From NCBI RefSeq assembly GCF_030272615.1, contig NC_081414.1, positions 308,121,164-308,185,163 on the forward strand: DNA of 64,000 bases. The letters are read 5' to 3'. The notes below the pieces were generated by a model, which was not told the DNA's origin, searched no databases, and was given only the letters and a program-made list of their open reading frames with translations. A program made the translations under genes and the position numbers. The stretch comes from Cryptomeria japonica. Taxonomy: Eukaryota > Streptophyta > Pinopsida > Cupressales > Cupressaceae. Of this stretch, positions 62,601 to 64,000 are shown piece by piece (the first letter of the stretch is position 1; each line of letters starts with the position of its first letter).

Positions 62601-63280
62601 AGCCACCTTAGGGAACACAAACATAGGTACATGTACCCCAACCATAAGTACCACAAATATCACAGGTCACCCTAGACCAAGTCACATTCAAGACAGATAT
62701 AGAGAGGGCTTGGGTAATGAGCCTAGTGGATGAGATAGGCTAGGAGAGGGCCAATGCAAATAGAGAGAGGGCTCATGCAAAGAGCCTACATGATGAGGTG
62801 GATAGGGTGTGGGTTGAGAGGGATTCTCTACAAATGGACCTAGATGTTGTGACCACAAAGTGAGATACCTACCACGTGAAGAGGGATGTCATGACAAAGG
62901 TATTGAAGGAGGCAAGGGGAGGGGATATGATGGAGATGATTGATCAACTTGAGGCATAGGTAGATGGACTGAGAGCTCAGTTGGCTCAAGCATAGGCTGA
63001 TGTCACCCAACTTAGAGGGGAGATAAACATGGTCCAATAGCTACTGATACCAGTGGGGATGGCATAGGTCCTCATTGAGGTTATATGGGCTAGAACATAG
63101 ATAGAGAGGATGACTTGAGAGACCTAGAATTATTGGGACCTCTATCATTAGTTTGTGCCAATAGAGGAAAGGGAAACCTACTATAAAGAGAGTTCCAGAT
63201 CCTAATAGACACATAGCCAATAGTCAGGGGTATTAGTGGGAATGCATGCTCCTTGGCCACCACCAATAGGACCTTCAATA
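59660..63280 (+). pseudogene. Decayed PMD gene, antisense to the second Tat-like element
   Basis: Plus-strand translations across frames match the antisense gene at 33240-36073 in order: 'LVDLWHNAMCSSHLPTGEA' and 'SITLEDM' (about 59770-59860, versus LAERWHSKTCMFHLPMGEM); 'LYHDIHTCVYQGYNNLGIG', 'VTLLHIWAFENI' (60160-60270, versus LYYELHQFVYHGSVGLGCG and VTFLQVWAYEHL); 'YEQWA' and 'WLIGWIAHVIDQYMP' (60410-60510). Downstream a charged helix ('ANANRERAHAKSLHDEVDRV', 62750-62810) and 'NYWDLYH.FVPIEERE' (63130-63170, versus YWRDLYYGAVPADQR) match the coiled-coil and tail. About 1.9 kb of unmatched sequence lies between PMD and coil (60960-62500). Many stops; no exon 1 or intron could be identified. 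Clearly dead. Confidence 0.75.
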
Positions 63281-63396
63281 GGATGGGAAGATCTAGGTGC
63301 ATGTGGCAGTGAGAGCATAAGATAGCTAGGGGACTCTCATACTTTTGATGACCCTTTTGGGATTTTGTATTTCATTGTATTACCATTGGACCCATC

Positions 63397-64000
<604 letters not shown>

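Overview
This window looks like heterochromatic DNA from a large, repeat-rich plant nuclear genome. The evidence is the mix of Ty1-copia, Ty3-gypsy (Tat-like) and plant L1-type LINE elements, the iMet primer-binding site, the plant mobile domain (PMD) and C-to-T decay suggestive of 5-methylcytosine. I found no intact host gene, tRNA or rRNA in 64 kb. A gymnosperm or other giant-genome seed plant is plausible but not shown.

Layout. 1-3835: minus-strand LINE (LINE-1), cut by the window edge, abutting a copia LTR fragment (3840-4110). 4440-6660: badly decayed Ty3-gypsy gag-pol holding a MITE-like insertion. 6784-50855: two tandem copies (A and B) of a roughly 4.3 kb unit, each split by insertions. 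Unit A (6784-9920 plus 41085-42265) was opened by a plus-strand LINE (LINE-2). LINE-2 then received a copia element (10426-17800, TSD AGGCC) and a 16.2 kb Tat-like gypsy element (20999-37198, TSD CACTA). Unit B (42266-50855) was opened by a 4346 bp non-coding TG...CA insertion (43325-47670, TSD TTTCG), probably a giant solo LTR. 50905-57200: a third LINE (LINE-3, minus) with a C-terminal RNase H. 57555-64000: the LTR and 3' half of a second Tat-like element, in minus orientation.

Most interesting feature. The gypsy element carries, antisense to gag-pol and next to its 3' LTR, a gene-like PMD unit. It has a TATA-like box, a 66-nt first exon ending at a consensus GTAAGT donor, an 835-nt intron packed with two tandem-repeat arrays, a CTGAC branch-point-like motif, and an acceptor that joins in phase to a long PMD + acidic/Gly linker + coiled-coil exon. 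The second Tat-like element has a decayed homologue in the same place and orientation. An intron can survive retrotransposition only if it lies antisense to the genomic RNA, so the arrangement is mechanistically coherent.

Decay. The gypsy gag-pol is one reading frame of about 2500 codons with about 11 stops and no frameshift seen. Most stops are explainable as CAG, CAA or CGA mutated by C-to-T, or TGG by G-to-A, although the LTRs differ at only 6 of 780 positions. The copia element shows the same bias with more diverged LTRs.
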